NCBI GenBank assembly: GCA_001774395.1
Contig: MEZX01000002.1
Span: forward strand, 273,121 to 337,120
DNA from: Candidatus Berkelbacteria bacterium RIFCSPLOWO2_01_FULL_50_28
Lineage (GTDB): Bacteria > Patescibacteria > UBA1384 > 2-12-FULL-50-11
Direction: 5' to 3'
Length of the DNA stretch: 64,000 nt
The first letter of the stretch is position 1, and each line of letters begins with the position of its first letter. Shown here in pieces: positions 15,343 through 23,297 of this stretch. Both the position numbers and the translations under genes were made by a program. Under the pieces are notes generated by a model that saw only the letters and a program-made list of their open reading frames with translations, ran no database searches and was not told the origin of the DNA.

Positions 15343-17055
15343 ATGAAAAAATGGCTGTGGATTGTTGTAGTTCTGCCGCTCCTGACGATTTCTCCAGTTA
15401 TGGCGACAAACCCGGAAACAGATTGTGTTATCCGTGATTTCCAGAGCACCTTTGCTCTTAAGACTGACGCCAAGCTCGATGTGGTCGAGAATTTAACTGT
15501 TGATTGTGGCACGCTGCCCAACAAACACGGTATTTTTCGAATTCTGCCGACAGTCGTATCACGACCAGCGGGGGTTTTCAACAAAACAAAGTTTAGTAAT
15601 ATCTCGATAACCGATAATAACGGTAGCCCCAAACAGTACGAAACCGTGAATGATCGAGTCAATAGCACGGTTAGTTGGAAAATAGGCGACCCCAACGCGA
15701 CTATATCGGGGGTGAATCAGTACAAAATAGCCTATACCGTGAACAACGCAACCTACGACCAAGACGGCAAAACATTTTTCAATTGGAACTTAAGCGGCAA
15801 TTTCTGGCAGCTGCCGATCGATAATTTTGCCGCCATCCTCACCCTGCCAGACTCCGTCGAGGCTGGGGATTCGAAAATTAGCTTATTTGACGGGGTGCAG
15901 GGAAGCTCAAAAAACTCCTACTCGAAGTATGCCGTGCTTGATTCGCACCGAATCAGCGTTTCAAGCCTCAAAGCTTTCAACCCTGGTGTCGGGGTGACGC
16001 TAAACTTAACGATGCCTTCTGGCCTAATCACACCTTACCAGCCGTCAAATCTTGAGAAGTACAGTAATTATTATTGGTCCCTACTGCCGATACTGGCCTT
16101 TGTTCTTCTCTTCTGGCTCTGGAGCCGTAAGGGCCGAGATCCGAAGATTCACGCTCCGGAAATGGTGCAGTACGAACCACCACGAGCCTTTAGCCCCCTG
16201 GAAGCCGGGCTGTTGGAGTCTATGGGCAAGGTTAAACCAGACTATATCACCGCTACGGTTATCAATCTGGCAGTTCAGGGGTGTATCAAGATAACCGAAG
16301 TGCCAGGCGGGTTTCTGAAACGCAAAGATTACGAGCTGTCGTTGCAGAGATATGATGCCACAAAATTGAAAAGTTACGAGACAACTATATTAACCCAGCT
16401 CTTTACCACGCTAAAACCTGGACAGACGGTGAAGATTTCCGGGCAACGAAACCAGTTTTACGAAATAATTGAAGATGTTGCCGCCGCTGGTCGGGAGGTA
16501 CTGAACGGACAAGGGTTACTAGACAAGGCGGGGTCAACCTGGAAGATAGCGCTGATGATTCTCGCCGCCGTTGTTGCTTATGCCGGGGTCCAGTTATTCG
16601 CCGAGAACGATCAATCTCCTAGTTGGGCACTGATTCTTACGGGACTGGTGATCTTCATTTTTGCCCTACTAATGGATCGCCGGACCGTCGAGGGCGCCAA
16701 GGCGTATTGGGAGCTGCGCGGGTTCAAGCAGTACATCAAGAAGGTTGATAAACACCGAATGAAGTTTTACGAACAAGAAAATATTTTTGAAAAATATCTG
16801 CCCTACGCTGTCGCTTTTGGCCTAACAAGCAAATGGATTAAGGCCTGTCGGCGACTCTACGCCGCCCAGAATTTGCCTATGGTTATGCCCCTATGGTACG
16901 TCGGTGGAGCAGATTTTAATGTTTCGAACGTCGATTCGGCGATTAGCTCGCTTTCATCACAAATGGGCTCGAGTTTAGCCAGCTCGCCATCGAGTTCGGG
17001 TGGGGGCGGATTCTCCGGCGGCGGCGGTGGTGGCGGAGGCGGCGGGAGCTGGTAG
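15343..17055 (+). CDS. DUF2207 membrane protein with Gly-rich tail
   Basis: 570 residues. A signal peptide (about 1-21) is followed by an extracytoplasmic beta-rich domain (DCVIRDFQSTFAL...VVENLTVDC, typical of DUF2207), a transmembrane helix (about 243-263, LLPILAFVLLFWLW), a cytoplasmic winged-helix-like segment, and two further helices (about 403-440). The C terminus is a pure glycine/serine run ending in SW, as in many family members. The biochemical role is unknown. Adjacency to lemA and htpX suggests a shared envelope function. Confidence 0.9.
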   Translation: MKKWLWIVVVLPLLTISPVMATNPETDCVIRDFQSTFALKTDAKLDVVENLTVDCGTLPNKHGIFRILPTVVSRPAGVFNKTKFSNISITDNNGSPKQYETVNDRVNSTVSWKIGDPNATISGVNQYKIAYTVNNATYDQDGKTFFNWNLSGNFWQLPIDNFAAILTLPDSVEAGDSKISLFDGVQGSSKNSYSKYAVLDSHRISVSSLKAFNPGVGVTLNLTMPSGLITPYQPSNLEKYSNYYWSLLPILAFVLLFWLWSRKGRDPKIHAPEMVQYEPPRAFSPLEAGLLESMGKVKPDYITATVINLAVQGCIKITEVPGGFLKRKDYELSLQRYDATKLKSYETTILTQLFTTLKPGQTVKISGQRNQFYEIIEDVAAAGREVLNGQGLLDKAGSTWKIALMILAAVVAYAGVQLFAENDQSPSWALILTGLVIFIFALLMDRRTVEGAKAYWELRGFKQYIKKVDKHRMKFYEQENIFEKYLPYAVAFGLTSKWIKACRRLYAAQNLPMVMPLWYVGGADFNVSNVDSAISSLSSQMGSSLASSPSSSGGGGFSGGGGGGGGGGSW

Positions 17056-17175
17056 CCGACACCTTCTCGCGGGCGTTCGTTCGCTCCAGCGGCTCACTCA
17101 CTTGAATTCTCGGCGGTTTTCGGCCGTTGGCCGAACCGAGCAAACCGCCTGCGTACGCCGCTAAGAAAGATGTCG
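17054..17175. repeat. Structured intergenic region between DUF2207 and htpX
   Basis: TAGCCGACA (beginning at the DUF2207 stop) pairs with TGTCGGCTA near 17171-17179 as an outer stem. Inside it, GGCGGTTT-TCGGCC (17112-17125), a GTT loop, GGCCGA and AAACCGCC (17142-17149) form a two-part inner hairpin. Probably a terminator or RNA element. Confidence 0.55.
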
Positions 17176-17192
17176 GCTAACCAGTGAAATGG

Positions 17193-17198
17193 TAAAAT
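17193..17198 (+). promoter_or_regulatory. -10-like TAAAAT before htpX
   Basis: TAAAAT ends 7 nt before ATG 17206; no Shine-Dalgarno sequence. Leaderless geometry. Confidence 0.5.
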
Positions 17199-17205
17199 AT
17201 AGAAG

Positions 17206-18090
17206 ATGTACAACCAAATTGATTCCAATAAGCGCCGGACGGTTTATCTGTTTTTCTTCTTCTCTTTATTTATTATCGGGGTTGGTTGGGGGTTTAGTTT
17301 TGTCTACGATTCGCAAGCGATACTTTTTGTGGCGGTGGCGATCGCTATATTCCAAAGCTGGTTTAGCTATTATTATTCCGATTCCGTCTCGCTAGCAGTC
17401 GCTGGGGCAAAGGAGGCACCGGTAGCTCAATTTCCCGAACTCCACCGCGTTGTTGAAAACCTGGCCATAACCAGCGGTCTGCCCAAGCCGAAGATTTATG
17501 TCATCAACGACCCGGCGCCGAACGCTTTTGCCACCGGCCGAAATCCCAAACACGCTTCGATTGCGGTTACGACCGGCTTGCTAGATATTATGGAGAAGCG
17601 CGAGCTCGAGGGGGTTTTAGCACACGAACTCTCACATGTCGGCAATTACGACATTCTGGTGATGACGGTCACCGTTACACTTGTCGGCGTGATCGTGCTC
17701 CTGTCAGATATTTTTATGCGCTCGCTTTGGTTTCGGGGGCGAGACGACGACAATCGCGGCGGTGGCTACTTATTGCTAATTGGCATCGCTCTAGCTATCT
17801 TGGCACCAATTTTCGCCAAATTAATCCAGCTGGCCATTTCTCGCAAACGCGAGTATCTGGCTGATGCTTCGGGCTCACTGCTAACTCGTTTTCCGGAAGG
17901 ACTGGCAACAGCCCTCGAAAAGATCGAGAAATACGAACAGCCGATGGAACGAGTCAATCGGGCTACTGCCCACCTTTATATCAACGAACCGTTCGGTGTT
18001 GATGATCGCAAGCAGTCGTGGCTAACAACAGTCATCTCCACTCATCCCCCGATCTTTGACCGGATTAAGAAACTGCGCGAAATGGCCTAA
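17206..18090 (+). CDS. htpX: M48-family membrane metalloprotease HtpX
   Basis: Zinc metalloprotease of membrane-protein quality control. Two hydrophobic helices near the N-terminus (about 10-32 and 36-52), the zinc site HELSH (about residues 141-145), two more hydrophobic helices (about 150-170 and 185-210) and the third ligand in KREYLADA (about 217-224). The 294-residue length is normal. Its stop codon overlaps the ligA start by one base (TAATG), so translation may be coupled. Confidence 0.95.
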   Translation: MYNQIDSNKRRTVYLFFFFSLFIIGVGWGFSFVYDSQAILFVAVAIAIFQSWFSYYYSDSVSLAVAGAKEAPVAQFPELHRVVENLAITSGLPKPKIYVINDPAPNAFATGRNPKHASIAVTTGLLDIMEKRELEGVLAHELSHVGNYDILVMTVTVTLVGVIVLLSDIFMRSLWFRGRDDDNRGGGYLLLIGIALAILAPIFAKLIQLAISRKREYLADASGSLLTRFPEGLATALEKIEKYEQPMERVNRATAHLYINEPFGVDDRKQSWLTTVISTHPPIFDRIKKLREMA

Positions 18091-20099
18091 TGACTCTGGA
18101 TCACGAAGAAGCTACGAAGCGAGCAGAAAAATTGCGCGAAAAAATAAACGATCTAGATTACCGTTATTACGTCTTGGATGAGCCGGGCGTTACAGACGCC
18201 GCGTACGACTCGCTAGCACGCGAGCTCAAGGCGATTGAAGCCGAGTATCCAGAACTTGTAACGCCAGATTCTCCCACCCGGCGGGTGGGAGGGGCGCCGC
18301 TCGATAAGTTTAGGAAAATTAGTCACTCGACGCCGATGCTCTCGCTTAACGATGCTTTTTCCCAGACTGAAGTGCAGCAGTGGCTGGAGCGGATCGGTCG
18401 CTTGGAAGAAAAGGCTCTTTCAAGCGAACTTTATTGCGAATTGAAAATGGACGGTTTAGCCTGTTCGTTGTTGTATCGCGACGGCGTATTGGAGCGGGCG
18501 GCGACTCGCGGTGACGGTACTGTTGGCGAGGACGTCACAGCCAACGTCAAGACCATTGACGCCGTTCCGTTGCGGCTTCGTGGTAATGTGTCGGGAGAGA
18601 TAGAAGTTCGGGGTGAAGTGTATATGCCGTATGACTCATTTGAAAAGTTGAACGACCAGCGGCAGAAAGATGGGGAGCAGCTCTTTGCCAATCCGCGTAA
18701 CGCCGCCGCGGGGGCTCTGCGCCAGCTGGACTCCAAGCTCACCGCCAAACGTGACCTGAGTTTTATGGCCTACCAACTACTGTGCGACCCAGAGCCGAAG
18801 TATCACCACTTAGAGCACCAGGAGCTTGAATCACTAGGTTTCAAAGCCGGAACCAACCACAATAAACTTGTTGGAAACTTGGATGAGGTTTTCACTTTTC
18901 AACGAAGAATTATCGATCTTCGCGAAAAATTGCCGTATCAAATTGACGGCATCGTCGTGCAGATTGATGATCGAGACCTCTTTGCCGAGCTGGGTGTAAT
19001 CGGCAAAGCACCTCGTGCAGCAATTGCCTATAAATTTGCTCCGAAGGAGGCAACGACTAAACTGCTCGATATTCTTATTCAAGTTGGCCGACAGGGGACG
19101 ATGACACCAGTGGCGGTGCTGGAACCGGTTGAAGTGGCGGGTGTAACCGTAAGTCGGGCGACGCTACACAACGAGGACGAGATAAAAAGACGAGGCATAA
19201 AAATCGGTGATACAGTCATTGTTCGGCGAGCGGGGGACGTTATTCCAGAAATTGTCGGAGCAGTTGAGCAGCTTCGAACCGGCCGCGAAAAAGAGTTTCA
19301 TTTTCCCAAGACCTGTCCGGTCTGTGGATCACCAATTGAACGTAAAGTTGGGGAAGCGGCTTTCCGTTGTACTAATAAATCTTGCCTCGGCTCGCGGATT
19401 TTACAGCTTCGCCATTTCACCACAAAGGCCGCTTTTGACATCGTCGGGCTTGGGTCAAAAGTAATCGATAAGCTTTATGATGCCGGTCTGATTAGCGATC
19501 AGGCTGATATCTATCAACTCAAAGCTGGCGATATCGCTGGGCTTGAAGGTTTCGGCGAACAGTCGGCTGAAAATATTATTGAAGCAATAGATGCGAGACG
19601 TAAGGTGGGGTTGCGACAGTTTCTGTATGGCTTGGGGATTCGCCATGTTGGTGTTGAAACGGCGGAAGCGGTTACTCAAAAATTCCGGGATTTCACTAAA
19701 GTACGCCACGCCACGCTCGAGAACCTGCAGGATGTGCCGGATATCGGGCCGATCGTCGCTAAGTCTATTCATGAATATTTCACTCATACTGAGAACCAGC
19801 ATCTAGTTGACCGATTGTTGAAAGAAGTAAAGATCGAAATACCTCGCACCCTTCGACAGGCTCAAGGTCCCCTGACGGGGAAATCGATTGTTTTCACCGG
19901 TACGCTGGAAACGATGACTCGCCCCGAAGCCCAACAAAAAGCCCGGGAGTTGGGAGCTGATATCAACGACTCCGTCTCCAAGAACACCAATTTCGTCGTC
20001 GTCGGCACCAACCCCGGCTCCAAGGCCGATAAGGCTCAAAAAATTGGTATTCAGGTATTAAACGAAGAAGACTTTCTTAAATTACTCACAAATGATTAA
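18090..20099 (+). CDS. ligA: NAD-dependent DNA ligase LigA
   Basis: Seals nicks at the replication fork using NAD+. Domain Ia (about 1-70, including YYVLDEPGVTDAAYDSL), the adenylation domain with KMDG (Lys near 119), OB-fold, four-cysteine zinc finger (CPVCGSP...FRCTNKSC, about 409-434), helix-hairpin-helix repeats, and a BRCT domain (about 592-669). The 669-residue length is typical. A short REP-like insert near residue 587 (TLRQAQGP) sits in the linker before BRCT. The last 8 nt overlap the start of the Nudix gene. A degenerate second copy of the gene's 3' end lies at 20531-20602. Confidence 0.97.
   Translation: MTLDHEEATKRAEKLREKINDLDYRYYVLDEPGVTDAAYDSLARELKAIEAEYPELVTPDSPTRRVGGAPLDKFRKISHSTPMLSLNDAFSQTEVQQWLERIGRLEEKALSSELYCELKMDGLACSLLYRDGVLERAATRGDGTVGEDVTANVKTIDAVPLRLRGNVSGEIEVRGEVYMPYDSFEKLNDQRQKDGEQLFANPRNAAAGALRQLDSKLTAKRDLSFMAYQLLCDPEPKYHHLEHQELESLGFKAGTNHNKLVGNLDEVFTFQRRIIDLREKLPYQIDGIVVQIDDRDLFAELGVIGKAPRAAIAYKFAPKEATTKLLDILIQVGRQGTMTPVAVLEPVEVAGVTVSRATLHNEDEIKRRGIKIGDTVIVRRAGDVIPEIVGAVEQLRTGREKEFHFPKTCPVCGSPIERKVGEAAFRCTNKSCLGSRILQLRHFTTKAAFDIVGLGSKVIDKLYDAGLISDQADIYQLKAGDIAGLEGFGEQSAENIIEAIDARRKVGLRQFLYGLGIRHVGVETAEAVTQKFRDFTKVRHATLENLQDVPDIGPIVAKSIHEYFTHTENQHLVDRLLKEVKIEIPRTLRQAQGPLTGKSIVFTGTLETMTRPEAQQKARELGADINDSVSKNTNFVVVGTNPGSKADKAQKIGIQVLNEEDFLKLLTND
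19846..19879 (+). repeat. REP-like unit inside ligA
   Basis: ACCCTTCGACAGGCTCAAGG and flanks, in frame, giving TLRQAQGPL at the HhH-BRCT linker. Related to the palindromes at 13018, 21885 and 23551. Confidence 0.6.
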
Positions 20100-20523
20100 A
20101 GAGACTGGATCCGTTCACGCCATAGTTGCAAATAAAGGGAGAATGTTACTTCAGCTTCGAGATGATAACCCTGATATTCTCAACCCAAACTGCTGGGGAG
20201 CTATTGGGGGTAGAGTTGAGGGCGGTGAAACGTTTGTTGAGGGTTTAATAAGAGAGGTATTGGAAGAAACTTGTGTGAGAGTTTCAGAAGAACAGTGTGA
20301 GTTTGTTATGAAAAAGGGATACAGGGATGGCGAAGTATTTTTTATTAATTTGGATGATAATCAAGCCGAATCCGTAAAGTTGGGTAACGAGGGGCAAGAA
20401 GTAAGGTTCTTTACTCTTCAGGAGATGGATCGGCTAAATAATCTTAGTCCAATATTACGAAATCAAGTTTCAGCGAGTCGGGCACTCGTAAAAAAATGTC
20501 TAAAAAGATCCGTATCACAGTAA
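20092..20523 (+). CDS. Nudix hydrolase
   Basis: 143-residue MutT/Nudix-fold protein that would cleave a nucleoside diphosphate linked to another moiety. The Nudix box runs from about residue 42: GRVEGGETFVEGLIREVLEE, matching GX5EX7REUXEE. The normally conserved glycine after EE is cysteine here (EETCV). Substrate unknown; oxidised nucleotides or sugar nucleotides are possible. The gene starts within the last codons of ligA, is visibly more A/T-rich than its neighbours, and is followed by a remnant of the ligA 3' end. Those facts together suggest it was inserted at the ligA terminus. Confidence 0.9.
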   Translation: MIKETGSVHAIVANKGRMLLQLRDDNPDILNPNCWGAIGGRVEGGETFVEGLIREVLEETCVRVSEEQCEFVMKKGYRDGEVFFINLDDNQAESVKLGNEGQEVRFFTLQEMDRLNNLSPILRNQVSASRALVKKCLKRSVSQ

Positions 20524-20530
20524 ACCTTCG

Positions 20531-20602
20531 AAGGCTGATAAGGCTCAATAATTCGGCGTCAAAATACTGACAGAAGACAACTTCCTAAAAATATCTGGCT
20601 AA
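20531..20602 (+). pseudogene. Degenerate copy of the ligA 3' end
   Basis: Translating from 20531 gives KADKAQ, stop, FGVKILTEDNFLKISG, stop. The true ligA end (20022-20096) reads KADKAQKIGIQVLNEEDFLKLLTND. The shared blocks and the AAGGC.GATAAGGCTCAA nucleotide string show common origin. The TAA replaces the lysine codon. No gene function is expected. Confidence 0.8.
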
Positions 20603-20606
20603 TTCC

Positions 20607-20635
20607 TTGACTTTACAGGTTGGATGTGTTAGGAT
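20607..20635 (+). promoter_or_regulatory. Promoter of the alpha-CTD-like gene
   Basis: TTGACT (20607-20612), 17 nt, TAGGAT (20630-20635), then TTTGGAGG and ATG 20665. Canonical sigma-70 layout with a true 5' leader, unlike the leaderless genes. Confidence 0.75.
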
Positions 20636-20664
20636 TGGCTAACGAATTTGGAGGTACCTTTCAC

Positions 20665-21222
20665 ATGACTGAGGTCAATAGGTCCGTGTTGAATGAGCGG
20701 CGACGGCTATTCATGGCCGAATCTCTGTCGGGAGACTGGGCAAAGCTTTTTGAATATGCAATCCATAAGGATCAGTCCTGGTGGGCGGAGGTTTACCAAA
20801 GCGCCAGAGAGTCTATGACTGATCTCCAGCAACGTCTGGAAGCGGTTGATTACCTTGATGGTGAACGCCTGAGCGAACTCCAGGTAGCGAGAAGGATTGG
20901 AGGACCGACCAGTCGGATCACGAGGTTGCGCAGTGAGGTATATCACCGGATCCGGTACCAGTTGAGGAACATCGTTTCCTACCGAATGAAGCTGGAGCTG
21001 GCGGGGCACGCAGGCCATACAGGCTCTGATACCAGCATCGCCGAGGCCGGTTTCAGCCAGCGTACCTATAACTGCCTCCGTCGCGCTAACTTTCTTACTT
21101 TGGCGGATCTGGCTAAGGAAACCGAAGCTCGCCTCTTGAGCCTTCGAGCATTCGGGAAGAAGAGCCTTATCGAAGTTCGAAATAGGCTAGATGCTGAGGG
21201 ACTGGCGATCAAGCCAGGCTAG
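20665..21222 (+). CDS. Stand-alone protein with RNA polymerase alpha C-terminal-like domain
   Basis: 185 residues. The last ~60 (SIAEAGFSQRTYNCLRRANF...LRAFGKKSLIEVRNRL) align with the alpha-CTD of RNA polymerase. Positions equivalent to E. coli R265, N268, K298 and S299, which contact DNA, are kept (QRTYNCL and GKKSL). The first ~120 residues are helical and charged and do not resemble alpha-NTD, so this is not rpoA. It may bind AT-rich DNA or UP-like elements, or act as a regulator; this is inference. Start 20665 is set by GGAGG upstream and the promoter. It is monocistronic, with a hairpin downstream. Confidence 0.75.
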   Translation: MTEVNRSVLNERRRLFMAESLSGDWAKLFEYAIHKDQSWWAEVYQSARESMTDLQQRLEAVDYLDGERLSELQVARRIGGPTSRITRLRSEVYHRIRYQLRNIVSYRMKLELAGHAGHTGSDTSIAEAGFSQRTYNCLRRANFLTLADLAKETEARLLSLRAFGKKSLIEVRNRLDAEGLAIKPG

Positions 21223-21243
21223 GCCGCACTTCCGTATCGAAAA

Positions 21244-21266
21244 AGCCGTCGAAGTTCCCGACGGCT
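21244..21266. terminator. Hairpin after the alpha-CTD-like gene
   Basis: AGCCGTCG, 7-nt loop, CGACGGCT: perfect 8-bp stem. An A-run lies on its left and AAATTAAT follows, so it may act in either direction. No strong T-run on the plus strand. Confidence 0.5.
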
Positions 21267-21298
21267 AAATTAATGCCCGAAAACCAGCAGGTGGAAGA

Positions 21299-21483
21299 AC
21301 TTGAATAAGCAAAAAGCGAGTGGTTTAGCCGGGACGGTGGAGTCCGCCAGTTGGCGGACGAACCCTCGAAGCTTTTTCTCCGCACCTCTGTGAGAAGCGT
21401 GACAGGGTAAGGGGTGTGGGGACCTAGGGACGGTCTTCGCAATTTAAGTCCCTGGTCCCCACGAGAGTTGGTTCGAGGCCTTA
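21299..21483 (-). repeat. Dispersed structured element, copy C
   Basis: On the minus strand: AAGGCCTCGAACCAACTCTC, hairpin GTGGGGACCAGGGAC with GTCCCTAGGTCCCCAC, then CACCCCTTACCCTGTCACGC, GGAGAAAAAGCTTCGAGGG, an internal GTCCGCC/GGCGGAC hairpin, GGCTAAACCACTCGCTTTTT. It shares long blocks with copies A1 and B. Confidence 0.8.
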
Positions 21484-21504
21484 TCCTTGTAGAAAGATGC
21501 CTGG

Positions 21505-21534
21505 TTGCCCAGCAACCCCTAAAGTAGGTATACT
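21505..21534 (+). promoter_or_regulatory. Putative gatC promoter
   Basis: TTGCCC, 18 nt, TATACT, then ATG 21544 nine nt later; no Shine-Dalgarno sequence. Near-leaderless. Confidence 0.5.
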
Positions 21535-21543
21535 CAACCAAGA

Positions 21544-21843
21544 ATGACAGAACTTTCGCGTGAAGATATCAACCATCTAGCCAAACTTGCTCGAATTTCT
21601 TTAAGCGACGATGACCATAAAATTCTGGAGCGGGATCTGCCAAAAATCGTTGAGTTCGTTGACCAGATAACAAGGGCTAAAGTTGATGCTGCTCCAACAT
21701 CAGCCACGACACGCTTGGCCGAGTTGCGCTCCGATGAGCCGCAAAATCGGACTTTAAGCAAAGAAATTCTCAAAAAAACGGCGCCGGAATTCAAGGATGG
21801 TTTTGTCCAGGTGCCGGCAGTATTTACTAATAACAATGAGTGA
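21544..21843 (+). CDS. gatC: Asp/Glu-tRNA amidotransferase subunit C
   Basis: Small 99-residue subunit that wraps GatA and GatB in the GatCAB amidotransferase. Typical N-terminus LSREDINHLAKLARISLSDD and the mid-protein LRSDEPQ segment are visible. The gene overlaps gatA by 8 nt, giving tight coupling. The enzyme converts misacylated Glu-tRNA-Gln and/or Asp-tRNA-Asn to the amide form. Confidence 0.95.
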   Translation: MTELSREDINHLAKLARISLSDDDHKILERDLPKIVEFVDQITRAKVDAAPTSATTRLAELRSDEPQNRTLSKEILKKTAPEFKDGFVQVPAVFTNNNE

Positions 21844-23176
21844 GTTGAATGCGTTCTTACATACGGACTTGAAACCGATATCGCCGTCACCTCTCGACTC
21901 GCTTGAGCTCGCTCGAGGTAATCGCTCATTAGAGGGGATGAAGGTGGCGATTAAAGATAACATCGCTGTGGCTGACTGGCCGTTAACTGCTGGATCGAAA
22001 ATTTTGGATGGTTACATCTCGCCGTACGACGCCACGGTAATAACGAAACTGAAACGAGCTGGCGCTACGCTCATCGGTAAAACTAATCTTGACGAGTTCG
22101 CGATGGGCTCGAGTACGGAAACTTCCGCTTTTGGCCCTGCATTAAACCCCTGGGACAATACACGTGTGCCCGGCGGATCTAGCGGTGGCTCGGCTGCGGC
22201 TGTGGCAGCCGGACTCTGCGACGTCGCTCTGGGCTCAGACACCGCCGGCTCAATTCGTCAGCCAGCCGCTTTCTGCGGTGTGACCGGCTTGAAACCAACT
22301 TACGGCTCGGTCTCCCGTTACGGTCTAGTCGCCCTGGCTTCATCGTTTGATGTTATCGGCGCGATGGCCTACAAGGCCGAAGATGTGGAGAGGGTTTTTG
22401 CAGCAATGAGCGGTCAGGACGAATTCGACCAAACAACTTTCTCGTATAAATATAAGCCGGAAGGCGTGAAAGTAGACGGTTTGAAAATTGGCCTCCCGCG
22501 CGAACTTTGGGAGCTCGAGATAGACCCAGAAATCAAAAAGGCAACCCAAGAGTTGGTGAAGTTTTTCGTAGACCGCGGCGCCAAAATAAGTGACGTCTCG
22601 CTCCCGTCGCTGCCGCTAGCTCTGCCAGCTTATTACGTTATCCTACCAGCCGAAGCCTCGGCTAATTTGGCGCGGTTTGATGGTATTCGTTACAAACATT
22701 CCGAACCGACAGAAACACTACTTGAGCGTTACACCAAAACTCGTTCGGTTGGTTTCGGTGCGGAGGTGAAGCGGCGCATACTGCTTGGAACCTTTGCCCT
22801 CTCGGTCGGACATTACGACGCCTATTATCAACAGGCGGTGAACGTTCAGAGGAAGATCGAACAAGAGCATCAGGAAGTGTTCGAGAAAGTAGACGTCTTA
22901 ATCAGTCCAACGACCCCGTCGTTGCCGTTCAAGATTGGCGAAAAGATTGACGATCCGATCGAGATGTACAAATCAGATCTATTAACAGTAGGTGCCAATT
23001 TAGCAGGAGTACCGGCAATTTCGTTGCCAGTGGGTTTCAGTAAATCGGGCCTGCCGATCGGAGCCCAAATAATTGCCAAACGCGGTAGCGACAATGTTGT
23101 GCTAGACTTAGCAAAGATTTTCCAAGCCGAAACAGAACACCACAACCGACGGCCGGAGCCATCGAATCATCAATGA
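21836..23176 (+). CDS. gatA: Asp/Glu-tRNA amidotransferase subunit A
   Basis: Amidase subunit that releases ammonia from glutamine. The amidase-signature triad is intact: Lys40 (VAIKDN), the cis-serine at about 115 in VPGGSSGGSA, and nucleophile Ser139 in GSDTAGSIRQPA. The 446-residue length is slightly short. Start 21836 is chosen because it overlaps the gatC stop and begins with the usual MSELNAFL; an upstream ATG at 21797 would add residues unlike the family. Residues about 17-31 (PSPLDSLELARGN) come from a REP-like DNA unit, in a surface N-terminal segment before the catalytic lysine. Confidence 0.95.
   Translation: MSELNAFLHTDLKPISPSPLDSLELARGNRSLEGMKVAIKDNIAVADWPLTAGSKILDGYISPYDATVITKLKRAGATLIGKTNLDEFAMGSSTETSAFGPALNPWDNTRVPGGSSGGSAAAVAAGLCDVALGSDTAGSIRQPAAFCGVTGLKPTYGSVSRYGLVALASSFDVIGAMAYKAEDVERVFAAMSGQDEFDQTTFSYKYKPEGVKVDGLKIGLPRELWELEIDPEIKKATQELVKFFVDRGAKISDVSLPSLPLALPAYYVILPAEASANLARFDGIRYKHSEPTETLLERYTKTRSVGFGAEVKRRILLGTFALSVGHYDAYYQQAVNVQRKIEQEHQEVFEKVDVLISPTTPSLPFKIGEKIDDPIEMYKSDLLTVGANLAGVPAISLPVGFSKSGLPIGAQIIAKRGSDNVVLDLAKIFQAETEHHNRRPEPSNHQ
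21885..21925 (+). repeat. REP-like unit inside gatA
   Basis: CACCTCTCGACTCGCTTGAG and GCTCGCTCGAGG, in frame near the GatA N terminus. Palindromic and related to the other CTCGACT...GCTC units in the window. Confidence 0.6.
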
Positions 23177-23278
23177 ACAATTTTAAATTTTCATTTAAAC
23201 TTCAATTATTCAGTTTTCAATTTGAATATTGGGACATTGAAAATTATTTGGAAATTGGAAATTGGAAATTAGAAATTA
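23175..23278 (+). repeat. Heptamer array downstream of gatA
   Basis: AT-rich 7-nt units in both orientations (TTCAATT/TTTCAAT at the left, GGAAATT, GAAATTA at the right). It ends directly at the palindrome bearing the next gene's Shine-Dalgarno sequence. Confidence 0.75.
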
Positions 23279-23293
23279 CCAACCGGAGGTTGG
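23279..23293 (+). promoter_or_regulatory. Shine-Dalgarno in hairpin loop (72-aa gene)
   Basis: CCAACC-GGA-GGTTGG, perfect 6-bp palindrome with GGAGGT overlapping loop and right arm; ATG 23298 follows after 4 nt. Confidence 0.65.
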
Positions 23294-23297
23294 ACTG

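Larger units (their letters stand above)
21223..21543. other. Intergenic region with hairpin, repeat copy C and gatC promoter
   Basis: 321 nt without a gene. It contains a terminator-like hairpin (21244-21266), dispersed element copy C on the minus strand (21299-21483) and the gatC promoter (21505-21534). Confidence 0.7.
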
